Assembly: GCF_003851685.1 (NCBI RefSeq)
Contig: NZ_CP027727.1
Span: 5,518,001-5,582,000 of the forward strand
Direction: 5' to 3'
DNA length: 64,000 nucleotides
From: Pseudomonas sp. R5-89-07
GTDB lineage: Bacteria; Pseudomonadota; Gammaproteobacteria; Pseudomonadales; Pseudomonadaceae
Shown: positions 55,001-63,790 of the stretch, piece after piece
How the letters are laid out: each line of letters begins with the position of its first letter
How positions within the stretch are numbered: the stretch's first letter is position 1
Notes under the pieces: model-generated
What the model was told of the DNA's origin: nothing
Database searches by the model: none
Seen by the model: the letters and a program-made list of their open reading frames with translations, nothing else
Made by a program: the position numbers and the translations under genes

Positions 55001-57899
55001 TGACCGCCAGGCTGCTCTCTTCCACCGCGCCGTAGAGGTCGAGCAAGGCTTCGCATAATTGATCGATGGAATGCAGGTCGGCAAGGTGCGCGCCCTCGCC
55101 CAGGGTGGTCAGTTCGTCCAGCAGCGCGGTCAGTTCCTGGCGCTCGCCGGGGTGTTGCTGCCAGCGGCGCAGCAAGCTTTCGGCGTCAAGCAGGATGTCC
55201 ATGCCCTGGGCCAGGAAGTTGCTGATCAATTGCGGGTCGCGCTTGATGCGCAGACCGGTGCCGGGAGCGTTGAGCAGGGCTTGGAGCTGTTGGTCCAACA
55301 GGCTTTGGGTGCGTTTGATCAAGCCTGCCGCGCCCTGGATCGGCGCGAGGGGATCGCTGTCCAGATCACTCAGCCCCTGTTGGAACAGGCTTTCAGCTTC
55401 GAGCAGTAGCTCGACTTCATCCAGGTCCAGCGGCAGCCGGTGAGCCTTGTATTCGCGGGTCAGGTGGTCGAGCGGCCGCGCCAGTTCGGCAATCGGCAAC
55501 ACGCCAGCCATATAGGCGCTGCCCTTGAGGGTGTGCAGGGCGCGCTGCAGTTCGTCGCTGACCTGCAGCGGCACATGTTCGGCGGCTTGTTGCAGGAACT
55601 GGTCGAGGCTGTCCAGGTGGCTCTGGGCTTCGTTGCGAAAGATCTCCAGCAGCATCGGATCGTGCGGTTCGGCAACCGCAACCCGGGCGCCGCTGGCCAA
55701 CGCGTGGGCGCGGGCCGCAAGGGCGTCGACCTCATCGCGCTGGCGCTGGTCGTTGGTGGCAAAGTCGGCGATCACTTCCGGCAACACCGCCACCGCTTCA
55801 TCCAGCACCTGCTGCACGTCGGGGCCCATGGCGACGCTGCGCTCCAGCACGCGGTTCAGCAGATTTTCCACGGCCCAGGCCAGCTCGGCCACTACCAGGG
55901 CGCGCACCATGCGGCCGCTGCCTTTCAAGGTGTGGAAGGCGCGGCGCATTTCGCTCTGGGCGGTTTTTTCCGTGCTGTCGGGCAGGTAACGGTGCAGCAC
56001 CTCGAGCACTTCATCGGTTTCCTCGAGGAAAACTTCGCGCAGCTCATCGTCAACCGGCTCTTCATCGGCTGGGGGTGGCAGCAAACTACCCGGGCGTTGC
56101 AGCGCCGGAGGGTTGAGGCGCGAGGTGGGGCTGGCCAGCGCATCGAATTGGGATTGGCTGGGTGCGGCATCGCCGGACAGCGCACCGTCGGGTGCCACCA
56201 ATGCCTGGCGCCAGGGTTTCTCAACCGGCAGGTAGCCCAGCGCGCTCAGGCCCTGGGTGGCCAGTTCCAGCACTTTTTCCCCTGCGGCATCGGGGTCCTG
56301 GAGCATGCGTTCCAGGTAGTACTCCAGGCTACTGATCACCTCGGCGAAATGCGCCAACTGCGCCTCGTCGGGCGCGGCATCCGTGACCATCAACTGTTCG
56401 TCGACGTAATCGGTGCAGCCGCGCATCAGGCTCGCCGCGCGGGGCAGTGGAATCATCGCCAGGGCGCCGCGCACCTGGCTCAACAGCTCAGGCAGGGACT
56501 CCAGGCGCTGGCGGTCCCAATCGGCCTCGATGCAGTCAATCACCAGCTCCTTGGCCTGGCGCAGGCACTGGCAGGATTCGCGGATCACCAGTTGGTGGAT
56601 CTGGGTCAGGTCGGTGGTCGGCAGCCGGCTTTCTTCGCGGCTCTCAGGTTCCACCGTGCCGACCATGCCGGCCAACGTCGCTTCGACGTAAAGCAGCGCC
56701 CCGGCGACGTCCATCAAAACGGCATCGCTCGGTTCGCGCTGCCCCTGGACCAGGCTCAGCACCACCGCGAGCTGGTCGATGATCACTTTGCGCGGCTGGC
56801 CGAAACCGAGCACCGCCAGGGTATCGGCGATCTGGCGCAGTGGTGCCAGCAGTGGGTCGAGATCCTGGGTGTGCTGGCGGTCGCTGCGCACGAACAGATC
56901 GAGGCGTTCCTTGACCCGTACCAACTCTTCGCACAAGGCGCCGAGCACCGAGCCCATGGCGTTGCGGTCTGGCCCGGCCAGGCGCGCACGTTCGGCATCG
57001 ACCACGGCGCTGTCGGGCAGCGCCTCATCCAGGCCGTAGCGTTCCTTCAGGCTTTGCATGCGCGGCGTCGGCCGGGTGACTTTGGCGACGTAGAACAGCA
57101 GGCTCTTGAGCAGCTCATCCGGCGCTGGCTGGTTGATTCCGTCGATGTCCTGGGCCAGCAGACGCTTGAGCTGCTTGCCGCTGGCCTTGAGCAGGCTGCG
57201 CAGGGCCGGGCTGTTGGCGATGACTCCGGTGAGCATGCCTTCGACCAGCGCCGAAGTGACCTGCCACAACGGCAGCAGCGGCGCGCCCTGGCACAGCGCT
57301 TCCAGGCGTGCGAAGACCCGCGCCATGTCTTCCAGGTTGCTCGGGCCGTGGTCCTCGCGCAGCAAACCGGCCAGGGCCTGTTGCAGCAGTGAGTGCCACT
57401 GGCGCAGTTGTTCGTGCAGCTGCGGCGGTGTGCGTTGGGCCAGCGCTTCAGCGGGCAGCGGCGTGATCGTCAACAGTTGCGGGCTGAACAGGCTGGTCTC
57501 CGACAGCAGGCTTTCACCGCGAGCGCTGCGCAGGTCGTTGAGCAGCGGCAACACTACCAGCGGCAGGTCGCGGCGAGCGCTGTGCACGCGGTCCAGGTAC
57601 AGCGGCAATTGGCCGAGGGCCTGTTGCAGCAGGCGGATGCTTTCGTCGCGCTGGCTGACGTGGCCGGCTTGTAGCGCCAGGGCCAGGGCTTCGATCTCTT
57701 CAGCCAGCAGGGCCGCGCCGTAGAATTCGACCATCTGCAGCGCGCCGTGCACTTGGTGGATAGCTGCCAGGCACTCGTTGATGGCGTCGGCGTCATGGGT
57801 GTCGACGTACGCGTCCAGGGCCGAACGGGCCTGTTGCAGGGTTTCGGCAATGTCGCCCTTGACCCATTCGAGGGCCACGTAGTCGTGCCGGTCAACCAT
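52080..57899 (-). CDS. chpA: ChpA hybrid histidine kinase of the Pil-Chp (type IV pili) system
   Basis: A 1939-residue CheA-like kinase. Phosphotransfer modules are visible at H48 (IHQVHGA), S474 (serine type), H656 (FHTLKG), H789 (LHTLKG), T931 (threonine type), H1090 and H1228 (both LHTLKGGARM). Next come a dimerisation helix pair, the ATPase with HMLRNAVDHG (about 1520), DDGAGV (about 1570) and GRGVGMDVV (about 1616), a CheW domain (about 1640-1790), and a receiver with D1868 (LLDIEMPRMDG). It signals to PilG and PilH. P. aeruginosa ChpA is about 2470 residues and has one more Hpt module. Confidence 0.95.
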   Translation of the reverse strand: MVDRHDYVALEWVKGDIAETLQQARSALDAYVDTHDADAINECLAAIHQVHGALQMVEFYGAALLAEEIEALALALQAGHVSQRDESIRLLQQALGQLPLYLDRVHSARRDLPLVVLPLLNDLRSARGESLLSETSLFSPQLLTITPLPAEALAQRTPPQLHEQLRQWHSLLQQALAGLLREDHGPSNLEDMARVFARLEALCQGAPLLPLWQVTSALVEGMLTGVIANSPALRSLLKASGKQLKRLLAQDIDGINQPAPDELLKSLLFYVAKVTRPTPRMQSLKERYGLDEALPDSAVVDAERARLAGPDRNAMGSVLGALCEELVRVKERLDLFVRSDRQHTQDLDPLLAPLRQIADTLAVLGFGQPRKVIIDQLAVVLSLVQGQREPSDAVLMDVAGALLYVEATLAGMVGTVEPESREESRLPTTDLTQIHQLVIRESCQCLRQAKELVIDCIEADWDRQRLESLPELLSQVRGALAMIPLPRAASLMRGCTDYVDEQLMVTDAAPDEAQLAHFAEVISSLEYYLERMLQDPDAAGEKVLELATQGLSALGYLPVEKPWRQALVAPDGALSGDAAPSQSQFDALASPTSRLNPPALQRPGSLLPPPADEEPVDDELREVFLEETDEVLEVLHRYLPDSTEKTAQSEMRRAFHTLKGSGRMVRALVVAELAWAVENLLNRVLERSVAMGPDVQQVLDEAVAVLPEVIADFATNDQRQRDEVDALAARAHALASGARVAVAEPHDPMLLEIFRNEAQSHLDSLDQFLQQAAEHVPLQVSDELQRALHTLKGSAYMAGVLPIAELARPLDHLTREYKAHRLPLDLDEVELLLEAESLFQQGLSDLDSDPLAPIQGAAGLIKRTQSLLDQQLQALLNAPGTGLRIKRDPQLISNFLAQGMDILLDAESLLRRWQQHPGERQELTALLDELTTLGEGAHLADLHSIDQLCEALLDLYGAVEESSLAVSERFFHEAEQAHEALINMLDQLAAGQEISPAPTRVQALRELLDDALDPSATGLIKSDGSRAPSIAELGAATEQLSQQTEIDDEIVDIFLEEAVDILDSAGQSLKRWLLEPDGMAPLSSLQRDLHTLKGGARMAEIGAVGDLAQELECVYEGLVDRRYSYSTELAQALMASHERLALHLDELHQHQPLSDSSELIAKLRELRHSSPSAAPIAAPQASTADPELLDIFLEEAADILDSSGSALLRWQAEPGNRQEVENLLRDLHTLKGGARMVEIGPIGDLAHELEFLYEGLSAGLLAPSPELFALLQGCHDRLAQMIDAVADGLPVGSVDKLIERIKSLVHPSDEPVVPVALPVGKAEAAVDPAADMVKISAELLDDLVNLAGETSIFRGRIEQQVNDARTALMEVETTIERMRDQLRRLDTETQSRLFSRQQAEAERLGYEEFDPLEMDRHSQLQQLSRALSESASDLLDLKETLERRNQDAHDLLQQQARINTQLQEGLMRTRMVPFERMLPRLKRIVRQVAGELGKDVEFVVGNAEGEMDRNVLERMAAPLEHMLRNAVDHGLESREVRLQAGKPEKGRITLDLTHEGGDIVFDMRDDGAGVPLEAVRRKAIKRGLLAPHQEISDRDVLQFILQPGFSTAEKITQISGRGVGMDVVHEEVRQLGGSMVIDSIPGEGVHFRIRLPFTVSVNRALMVQCADDQYAIPLNTIEGLVRVLPHELAGHYQQDPPRYEYAGQQYELFYLGDLLHTVSRPKLLGQYQPVPVLLVQCNERHVAVHVDAMAGTREIVVKGLGPQFAGVQGLSGATILGDGRVVLIIDLLAHIRARQPALPAQSVDAPLILNDPLKKRPLLVLVVDDSVTVRKVTSRLLERNGMNVLTAKDGVDALAVLEEHTPDLMLLDIEMPRMDGFEVAIQVRNDPRLMRLPIIMITSRTGQKHRDRAMAIGVNDYLGKPYQESVLLESIAYWSKSHA

Positions 57900-57954
57900 A
57901 ACTGCTCCGCTTAGAATTCATGGGTTGCCTGGGCCTCAAAGCCAATCGAGATCC

Positions 57955-58048
57955 AGTGTGGGAGGGGGCTTGCCCCCGATGGCAGTGGGTCAGCTATATA
58001 GATATCAACTGACAGTCAGCTATCGGGGGCAAGCCCCCTCCCACATTT
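57955..58048. repeat. REP pair (REPIN) at the expected pilK position
   Basis: Inverted GGGAGGGGGC-type arms between chpA and pilJ, the place occupied by the methyltransferase gene pilK in P. aeruginosa. Confidence 0.9.
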
Positions 58049-58058
58049 GGATCGCATT

Positions 58059-60110
58059 TCAGTCATCTGCCTGCTTGGGGGGCGGAAGAGTGAAACCCGA
58101 CACTGACCTGCGCAACTGACTCGCCATCTTCGCCAGGTTACCAATGCTTTCGGCGGTCGCCGTGGAACCGGACGAGGTCTGCGTCGTGATCTGCTGAATC
58201 ACATTCATCGTCAGCGAAATCTGCCCCGCCGACGAGGTTTGCTGCTGCGCCGCGTTGGAAATGCTCTGGATCAGCGCCGCGAGAGTTTTCGATACGCCTT
58301 CGATCTCTTCCAGCGCCACCCCCGCGTCCTGGGCCAGTCGCGCGCCGCGCACCACTTCGGTGGTGGTCTGTTCCATGGAAATCACGGCTTCGTTGGTGTC
58401 GGCCTGGATCGCGCGCACCAGGGTCTCGATCTGCCGCGTGGCGGCCGACGAGCGTTCGGCCAGCCGTTGCACTTCATCGGCCACCACCGCGAACCCGCGC
58501 CCGGCATCGCCGGCCATGCTCGCCTGGATAGCGGCGTTCAAGGCGAGGATGTTGGTCTGGTCGGCGATGTCGTCGATCAGGCTGACGATGTCGCCAATTT
58601 CCTGGGACGACTCACCCAGGCGCTTGATGCGCTTGGCGGTGTCCTGGATCTGCTCGCGAATGTTGTCCATGCCGTGGATGGTGTTGTGCACCACCTCGTT
58701 GCCCTTGTTGGCAATCTCCACCGAGCGCTCCGCCACAGCCGAGGACTCGGCGGCGTTGGCCGAGACCTGGTCGATGGACTGGGCCATCTGGTTGATCGCG
58801 GTGGAGGCTTCGGCGATCTGCTGGGCCTGATGTTCCGAGGCCTGGGCCAGGTGCATGGCGGTGGCCTGGGTATCCTGCACCGCGCCGGCGACTTGGCCCG
58901 CGGTGAGGTTGATGGTGGCCACCAGGTCGCGCAGTTGGTCTATCGAATAGTTGATCGAGTCGGCGATGGTGCCGGTGAAGTCTTCGGTGACCGAGGCCGT
59001 GACGGTGAGATCGCCGTCGGCCAGGTCTTCGATTTCGTCCAGCAGGCGCATGATCGCGTTCTGATTGCGCTCATTCTTTTCAGCGGTTTCGTGCAGTTGG
59101 CGGTTGGTCTCACGCACCATCACCAGGCCGATCAGGATGATCGAGGCCAGCGCCAGCAACCCCAGCACATAGCCGCCGAGGGTATCCAGGCTGCGCCCGC
59201 CGGCCAGGTTCTCGAAACCGGTGGCCAGGTGCGAGGCTTCATCGAGCAGGGTTTGCGACAGGTTGAAAATACGGCTCGCCGAAGCGCGTACCTGGAACAA
59301 CTGCGGCGAGGTTTCGAGAATTTCATCCACCGAGCCCGAGACGAATTCGAACAGTTCGGCGATTTCCCCCAACCGCGCACGGGCGTCCGGGTCTTCGACC
59401 TGGGTGATGCGCAGGCCCGGGTTGCCGTTGAGCATGCCATTGAGCACCACGCCGAAGCGATTGGCGTCGCGACCAAAGGCATCGGCGGCCTGCACGGCGG
59501 TTTCGTCGCCGGCGAGCACGGTGTTCACTGCGCCCAGGATGCGCTCGGCCAGCAATGACTGGCGCTGGGCCAGTGCCACCTGGCTCGCCGGAGCGCCGCG
59601 CTGGAGCAGGATGTCGACGACTTTTTCCGACTCTATCTGCAACTGCGGCACGGTTTCGGCGAGGGTGGCGGCCACTTGGTGCAACGACAGCACGGTCTGT
59701 TCGCTGGCCAGAATGGCGTCGGTGTTTTTCAGCAGGGCTTCCCAGTCGGTCTGCACCGCACGCATTTCAGCGCGCACGGCACTGGGCGCAGCCGGCAGGC
59801 CGGTTTGCGGATCGCCTTTTTTCAGGTAGCCCCAACGCTGGGCAAAGTCATTGCGCGCCTCGCCCAACAGTTTGAACGCGGCGGCTTTGCCGGCGGCGGC
59901 TTCGGTGGCGTTCTTGGCGATGCGCTGGGACAGCACCCGCAGCTCGCCGGCGTGGCCGATGTACTGTTTATCGTAGGTGGACTGGGTGTTGAGGTAGGCG
60001 AAGTTGGCGAACAGCAGCATGATGAACACGATCAGTGCAATAAACAGCACGATGATCTGCGAACGGCTGCGCGAGGCAGCCTGGGGTTTGGGCGTGGTCA
60101 CGGTGGTCAT
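58059..60110 (-). CDS. pilJ: Methyl-accepting receptor PilJ
   Basis: A 683-residue chemoreceptor. Two transmembrane helices bracket a periplasmic domain ([22 protein letters not shown] near residue 20; [22 protein letters not shown] near 315). HAMP-like and signalling regions follow, with the hairpin tip [51 protein letters not shown]. It passes surface-contact or pilus signals to ChpA through PilI and ChpC. ATG 60110 ([13 protein letters not shown]) overlaps pilI by 4 bases. The cytosolic part keeps glutamine/glutamate sites although no methyltransferase gene is adjacent. Confidence 0.95.
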   Translation of the reverse strand: MTTVTTPKPQAASRSRSQIIVLFIALIVFIMLLFANFAYLNTQSTYDKQYIGHAGELRVLSQRIAKNATEAAAGKAAAFKLLGEARNDFAQRWGYLKKGDPQTGLPAAPSAVRAEMRAVQTDWEALLKNTDAILASEQTVLSLHQVAATLAETVPQLQIESEKVVDILLQRGAPASQVALAQRQSLLAERILGAVNTVLAGDETAVQAADAFGRDANRFGVVLNGMLNGNPGLRITQVEDPDARARLGEIAELFEFVSGSVDEILETSPQLFQVRASASRIFNLSQTLLDEASHLATGFENLAGGRSLDTLGGYVLGLLALASIILIGLVMVRETNRQLHETAEKNERNQNAIMRLLDEIEDLADGDLTVTASVTEDFTGTIADSINYSIDQLRDLVATINLTAGQVAGAVQDTQATAMHLAQASEHQAQQIAEASTAINQMAQSIDQVSANAAESSAVAERSVEIANKGNEVVHNTIHGMDNIREQIQDTAKRIKRLGESSQEIGDIVSLIDDIADQTNILALNAAIQASMAGDAGRGFAVVADEVQRLAERSSAATRQIETLVRAIQADTNEAVISMEQTTTEVVRGARLAQDAGVALEEIEGVSKTLAALIQSISNAAQQQTSSAGQISLTMNVIQQITTQTSSGSTATAESIGNLAKMASQLRRSVSGFTLPPPKQADD

Positions 60111-60631
60111 GCGGCAACATCCATGAAGCCTGGGGCCTGGGCCAGGGCGAAGGGACTGAAGACCTGCCACTGTGGGTCGCCATCGAACTGACCCTGGATA
60201 AACGGCGCGCCGCTGGCGGTACTCGCCACCCAAGCGTCCAGTGCAAAATGCTGCATACCCACCACCTCGTCCACCAGCAACCCGACAAACAGGTCGTTGA
60301 ATTCCACCACCAGCACTCGCCGTTGTTTGCGCGCCTTGGACAATTCCTGGCCGAGAAACCCGCCCAGGTCCAACACCGGCAGCAAGCGCCCGCGCAGGTT
60401 GGCAACGCCTTTGACCCAGGGTTTGACTCCAGGCATCAGGGTGCAGCGCGGCTCATGCAACACTTCGGCGACTTCGCCCATGGGCGCCACATACCAGTGC
60501 TGCCCCAGGCGAAAGCCAATCCCGCTCCAGCGTTGCAGGCGGGTTTCCTGGGACGGCAGGTCGGCGGCCAGCAGGCGGCAGCGGCGGTCGATGTCCAGCA
60601 GCAACTCAAAGGCGGTTTGCGACTCGGTCAT
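60107..60631 (-). CDS. pilI: CheW-like adaptor PilI
   Basis: A 174-residue CheW-domain protein. [46 protein letters not shown] and [14 protein letters not shown] are the CheW blocks that bind receptor and kinase. It links PilJ to ChpA. The stop overlaps the pilJ start (ATGA), and pilH lies 12 bases upstream. Length matches P. aeruginosa PilI. Confidence 0.94.
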   Translation of the reverse strand: MTESQTAFELLLDIDRRCRLLAADLPSQETRLQRWSGIGFRLGQHWYVAPMGEVAEVLHEPRCTLMPGVKPWVKGVANLRGRLLPVLDLGGFLGQELSKARKQRRVLVVEFNDLFVGLLVDEVVGMQHFALDAWVASTASGAPFIQGQFDGDPQWQVFSPFALAQAPGFMDVAA

Positions 60632-60643
60632 GATGGCGTGCCG

Positions 60644-61009
60644 TCAGCCGGCCAGCACCTTGTTCAGCGTGGCGATCAGGGTTTCTTCATCGACCGGCTT
60701 GGTCAGGTAGTCCTTGGCACCCTGGCGTGCGCCCCAGATCTTGTCGGTTTCCTGGTCCTTGGTGGTAATGATGATGATCGGGATGCCGTTGGTTTCCGGC
60801 TCCTTGGACAACTGGCGCGTGGCCTGGAAGCCGTTGAGGCCCGGCATCACGATGTCCATCAGCACGGCGTCGGGTTTTTCCTGGCGGGCCAGGGCCACGC
60901 CGTCCGCGCCATTCTCGGCTTTCAACACTTGGTGGCCGTGCTTTTCCAGCATGCCGGTCAGTTTGTACATTTCGGTCGGCGAATCGTCGACGATCAGAAC
61001 ACGTGCCAT
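60644..61009 (-). CDS. pilH: Response regulator PilH
   Basis: A 121-residue single receiver domain. ARVLIVDDSPTEMYKLTGML has the acidic pair, D52 sits in AVLMDIVMPGLNGFQ, T in IIITTKDQ and K in GAKDYLTKPVDE. It has no output domain. In the Pil-Chp system it acts opposite PilG, favouring pilus retraction or drawing phosphate from ChpA. It lies 46 bases after pilG in the same operon. Confidence 0.94.
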   Translation of the reverse strand: MARVLIVDDSPTEMYKLTGMLEKHGHQVLKAENGADGVALARQEKPDAVLMDIVMPGLNGFQATRQLSKEPETNGIPIIIITTKDQETDKIWGARQGAKDYLTKPVDEETLIATLNKVLAG

Positions 61010-61055
61010 GGTTTTCCCCGCTACATTGGTCGGCGCCGGCCCTCGTGGGGCGGCG

Positions 61056-61463
61056 TCAGTGTGCTTGTTCTACTGCGGCGAAGGCAGGCACATAGGCCTT
61101 GATCGCGCTCAGCAGTTCTTCCTTGCTGAAAGGCTTGGTCAAAAACTGATCGACACCCACGATACGCCCCTTGGCCTTGTCGAACAGGCCGTCCTTGGAG
61201 GACAGCATGATCACCGGGATCGACTTGAACGCCGGGTTGTTCTTCACCAGGGCGCAGGTCTGGTAGCCATCCAGGCGCGGCATCATGATGTCGACAAAGA
61301 TAATGTGCGGGTGATGGTCCACGATTCGGGCCAGGGCATCGAAACCGTCGATGGCCGTGATGACCTCGCACCCCATGTTCTTCAACAGCGTCTCGGCGGT
61401 GCGGCGGATCGTTTTCGAATCGTCGATCACCATCACTCTCAAGGCGTTGGAATGCTGTTCCAT
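61056..61463 (-). CDS. pilG: Response regulator PilG
   Basis: A 135-residue single receiver. LRVMVIDDSKTIRRTAETLLKNMGCEV, D58 in IIFVDIMMPRLDGYQ, S in VIMLSSKDGLFD and K in FLTKPFSKEEL form the receiver core. PilG promotes pilus extension in P. aeruginosa. It is the first gene of the pilGHIJ-chpAC operon. ATG 61463 (MEQHSNALRV) is used; the upstream frame adds 25 unrelated residues. The 238-bp gap to gshB holds no other gene. Confidence 0.94.
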   Translation of the reverse strand: MEQHSNALRVMVIDDSKTIRRTAETLLKNMGCEVITAIDGFDALARIVDHHPHIIFVDIMMPRLDGYQTCALVKNNPAFKSIPVIMLSSKDGLFDKAKGRIVGVDQFLTKPFSKEELLSAIKAYVPAFAAVEQAH

Positions 61464-61702
61464 AGTTGCTCTACCATCGCCACAGCGAATCGGTTTTCGG
61501 TGTGTACTGCCTGATGTCTCACAGGATGAGCGCTGCAAGCCTTGGAATTCAAGGGCTGCTGCGCCGTGGCAGTCTTTTTAGCACAGTCTCCGGGCGCAAT
61601 CTATCGAGGCGCCCGCCTGGTGGTTTTTCCTTGACCCACAACAGCCGCAGCGCCACTCTGACGCCACTTTTATGCGCCCTAATTTGCTAGAGGAAATCCC
61701 CC

Positions 61703-62656
61703 ATGAGCGTTCGCGTCGGCATTGTCATGGACCCTATCGCCAGCATTTCCTATAAAAAGGACAGCTCGCTGGCCATGCTCCTGGCCGCCCAGGCCCGCGG
61801 TTGGACCCTGTTCTACATGGAGCAGCGCGACCTTTACCAGGGCGATGGCGAGGCCCGTGCGCGGATGCGCCCGCTGCAGGTATTCGCCAACCCTGAGAAG
61901 TGGTTCGAACTGCAGGATGAAATCGACAGCCCCCTGAGCGATCTGGACGTGATCCTGATGCGCAAGGACCCGCCGTTCGACATGGAATTCGTGTATTCCA
62001 CCTACCTGCTGGAGCAGGCCGAACGCGCTGGCGTGTTGATCGTCAACAAGCCGCAGAGCCTGCGCGACTGCAACGAAAAACTGTTCGCTACGCTATTCCC
62101 GCAGTGCACGCCGCCGACTGTGGTCAGCCGCCGCGCCGACGTTTTGCGTGAATTCGCCGCCAAACACGGTGATGTGATCCTCAAGCCGCTGGACGGCATG
62201 GGCGGCACCTCGATCTTCCGTCACCGCGCCGGCGACCCCAACCTGTCGGTGATCCTGGAAACCCTGACCGCCCTGGGCACCCAGCAGATCATGGGCCAGG
62301 CCTACCTGCCGGCGATCAAGGACGGCGACAAACGCATCCTGATGATCGACGGCGAGCCGGTGGATTATTGCCTGGCGCGTATTCCGGCGGCCGGCGAGAC
62401 CCGTGGCAACCTGGCGGCCGGTGGTCGTGGTGAGGCGCGGCCGCTGTCGGATAAGGACCGTTGGATCGCCGCTCAAGTCGGCCCGACCCTTCGCGAAAAA
62501 GGCCTGCTGTTCGTAGGACTTGACGTAATTGGCGAGAACCTCACCGAAATCAACGTCACCAGCCCAACCTGTATTCGCGAGATTGATAATGCATTTGGCA
62601 CGAACATCGGCGAAATGCTGATGGCGGCCATTGAGCGCAAGCTACAAGCCAAGTGA
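61703..62656 (+). CDS. gshB: Glutathione synthetase
   Basis: A 317-residue ATP-grasp ligase. MSVRVGIVMDPIASISYKKDSSLAMLLAAQARGW opens the GshB pattern; KPLDGMGGTSIFRH (about residues 158-170), KRILMIDGEPVDYCLARIPAAGETRGNLAAGG and the C-terminal EINVTSPTCIREI form the ATP and substrate sites. It joins glycine to gamma-glutamylcysteine. It is divergent from pilG and 77 bases upstream of tonB, the arrangement known in other Pseudomonas. Confidence 0.97.
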   Translation: MSVRVGIVMDPIASISYKKDSSLAMLLAAQARGWTLFYMEQRDLYQGDGEARARMRPLQVFANPEKWFELQDEIDSPLSDLDVILMRKDPPFDMEFVYSTYLLEQAERAGVLIVNKPQSLRDCNEKLFATLFPQCTPPTVVSRRADVLREFAAKHGDVILKPLDGMGGTSIFRHRAGDPNLSVILETLTALGTQQIMGQAYLPAIKDGDKRILMIDGEPVDYCLARIPAAGETRGNLAAGGRGEARPLSDKDRWIAAQVGPTLREKGLLFVGLDVIGENLTEINVTSPTCIREIDNAFGTNIGEMLMAAIERKLQAK

Positions 62657-62733
62657 CATAGAACAGCCGGACACAAACCAACATTGCGTTATCATGCGCC
62701 ACCTGTGAAACGCGCGATGTTGGTTTTCTTGTC

Positions 62734-63639
62734 ATGACGCTCCCGTCCGAACTGCCCCCCGAACTCTCCCACAGCGGCGTGCGCCCGGCTGATCGGCTCG
62801 GATTTACTCTGTTTCTGGCGGCGCTGATTCACCTGGCACTGATCCTCGGCCTGGGCTTCACCCTGGTCGAACCCAAGCAGATCACCAAAACCCTGGAAAT
62901 CACGCTGGCCACCTTCAAGAGCGATAAAAAGCCCGAGAAGGCCGACTTTCTCGCCCAGGAAAACCAGCAAGGCAGCGGCACCCTCGACAAGAAGGCCGTG
63001 CCCAAGACCACCGAAGTGGCGCCGTTCCAGGACAACAAGGTCAACAAAGTCACCCCGCCGCCGGCACCCAAGCCGCAAGTCAAACAGGCCACGCCCAAGG
63101 CTGCCGTGACCACGGTTGCGCCCAAACCGCAAAAAGCCCCGACCCAGCGCGAAAAGACCAAGACCGAACCCACACCCGAGCCCGTCAAGCCGGCGCCAAC
63201 GTTCGACAGCTCGACGCTGTCCGACGAAATTTCCAGCCTGGAAGCCGAACTGGCCCACGAACAACAGCTCTACGCGAAGCGCCCGCGCATCTACCGCTTG
63301 AACGCCGCCTCGACCATGCGCGACAAAGGCGCCTGGTATAAGGACGAATGGCGCAAGAAAGTCGAACGCATCGGCAACCTCAACTATCCGGAAGAGGCAC
63401 GCCGCCAGCAGATCTATGGCAATTTGCGCTTGCTGGTGTCGATCAACCGCGACGGTTCACTCTATGAAGTGCAGGTACTGGAATCGTCCGGCCAGCCGTT
63501 GCTGGACCAGGCCGCCCAGCGCATCGTGCGCCTGGCCGCGCCCTTTGCGCCGTTTACCGGCGACTTGAACGACGTGGACCGCCTGGAGATCATCCGCACC
63601 TGGAAATTTGCCAGGGGTGATCGGCTTTCCAGCAATTAA
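62734..63639 (+). CDS. Energy transducer TonB (TonB3-like)
   Basis: A 301-residue TonB-family protein. An N-terminal membrane helix (DRLGFTLFLAALIHLALILGLGFTLV, about residues 22-48) precedes a Lys/Pro-rich periplasmic linker (about 60-165, TPPPAPKPQVKQATPKA) and a C-terminal domain (YPEEARRQQIYGNLRLLVSINRDGSLYEVQVLESSGQPLLDQAAQRIVRLAAPFAPF). The place between gshB and yqgE is that of P. aeruginosa TonB3, which is linked to twitching motility; this role is inferred here. The start at 62734 matches. Confidence 0.9.
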   Translation: MTLPSELPPELSHSGVRPADRLGFTLFLAALIHLALILGLGFTLVEPKQITKTLEITLATFKSDKKPEKADFLAQENQQGSGTLDKKAVPKTTEVAPFQDNKVNKVTPPPAPKPQVKQATPKAAVTTVAPKPQKAPTQREKTKTEPTPEPVKPAPTFDSSTLSDEISSLEAELAHEQQLYAKRPRIYRLNAASTMRDKGAWYKDEWRKKVERIGNLNYPEEARRQQIYGNLRLLVSINRDGSLYEVQVLESSGQPLLDQAAQRIVRLAAPFAPFTGDLNDVDRLEIIRTWKFARGDRLSSN

Positions 63640-63653
63640 ATTGCCTCGTCTCC

Positions 63654-63753
63654 TGTAGGAGCGAGCTTGCTCGCGAAAAACGCAAGGCCGACGCGTCCAT
63701 TCAGAACGAGCGCATAATCGTTGACGATCTTCGCGAGCAAGCTCGCTCCTACA
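63654..63753. repeat. REP pair, GTAGGAGCGAGC type
   Basis: TGTAGGAGCGAGCTTGCTCGCGAA and TTCGCGAGCAAGCTCGCTCCTACA arms with a spacer of about 52 bases, between tonB and yqgE. Confidence 0.9.
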
Positions 63754-63790
63754 CTTGTCAGTTCGCCCCTCCAACGCCACACTAGTGGGC

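Noticed and set aside
52515..57392. Very long plus-strand frames opposite chpA (592 and 650 codons)
   Set aside because: They mirror the helical, Leu/Gln-rich chpA reading frame. The translations show no motif, and chpA itself is fully supported by its domains.
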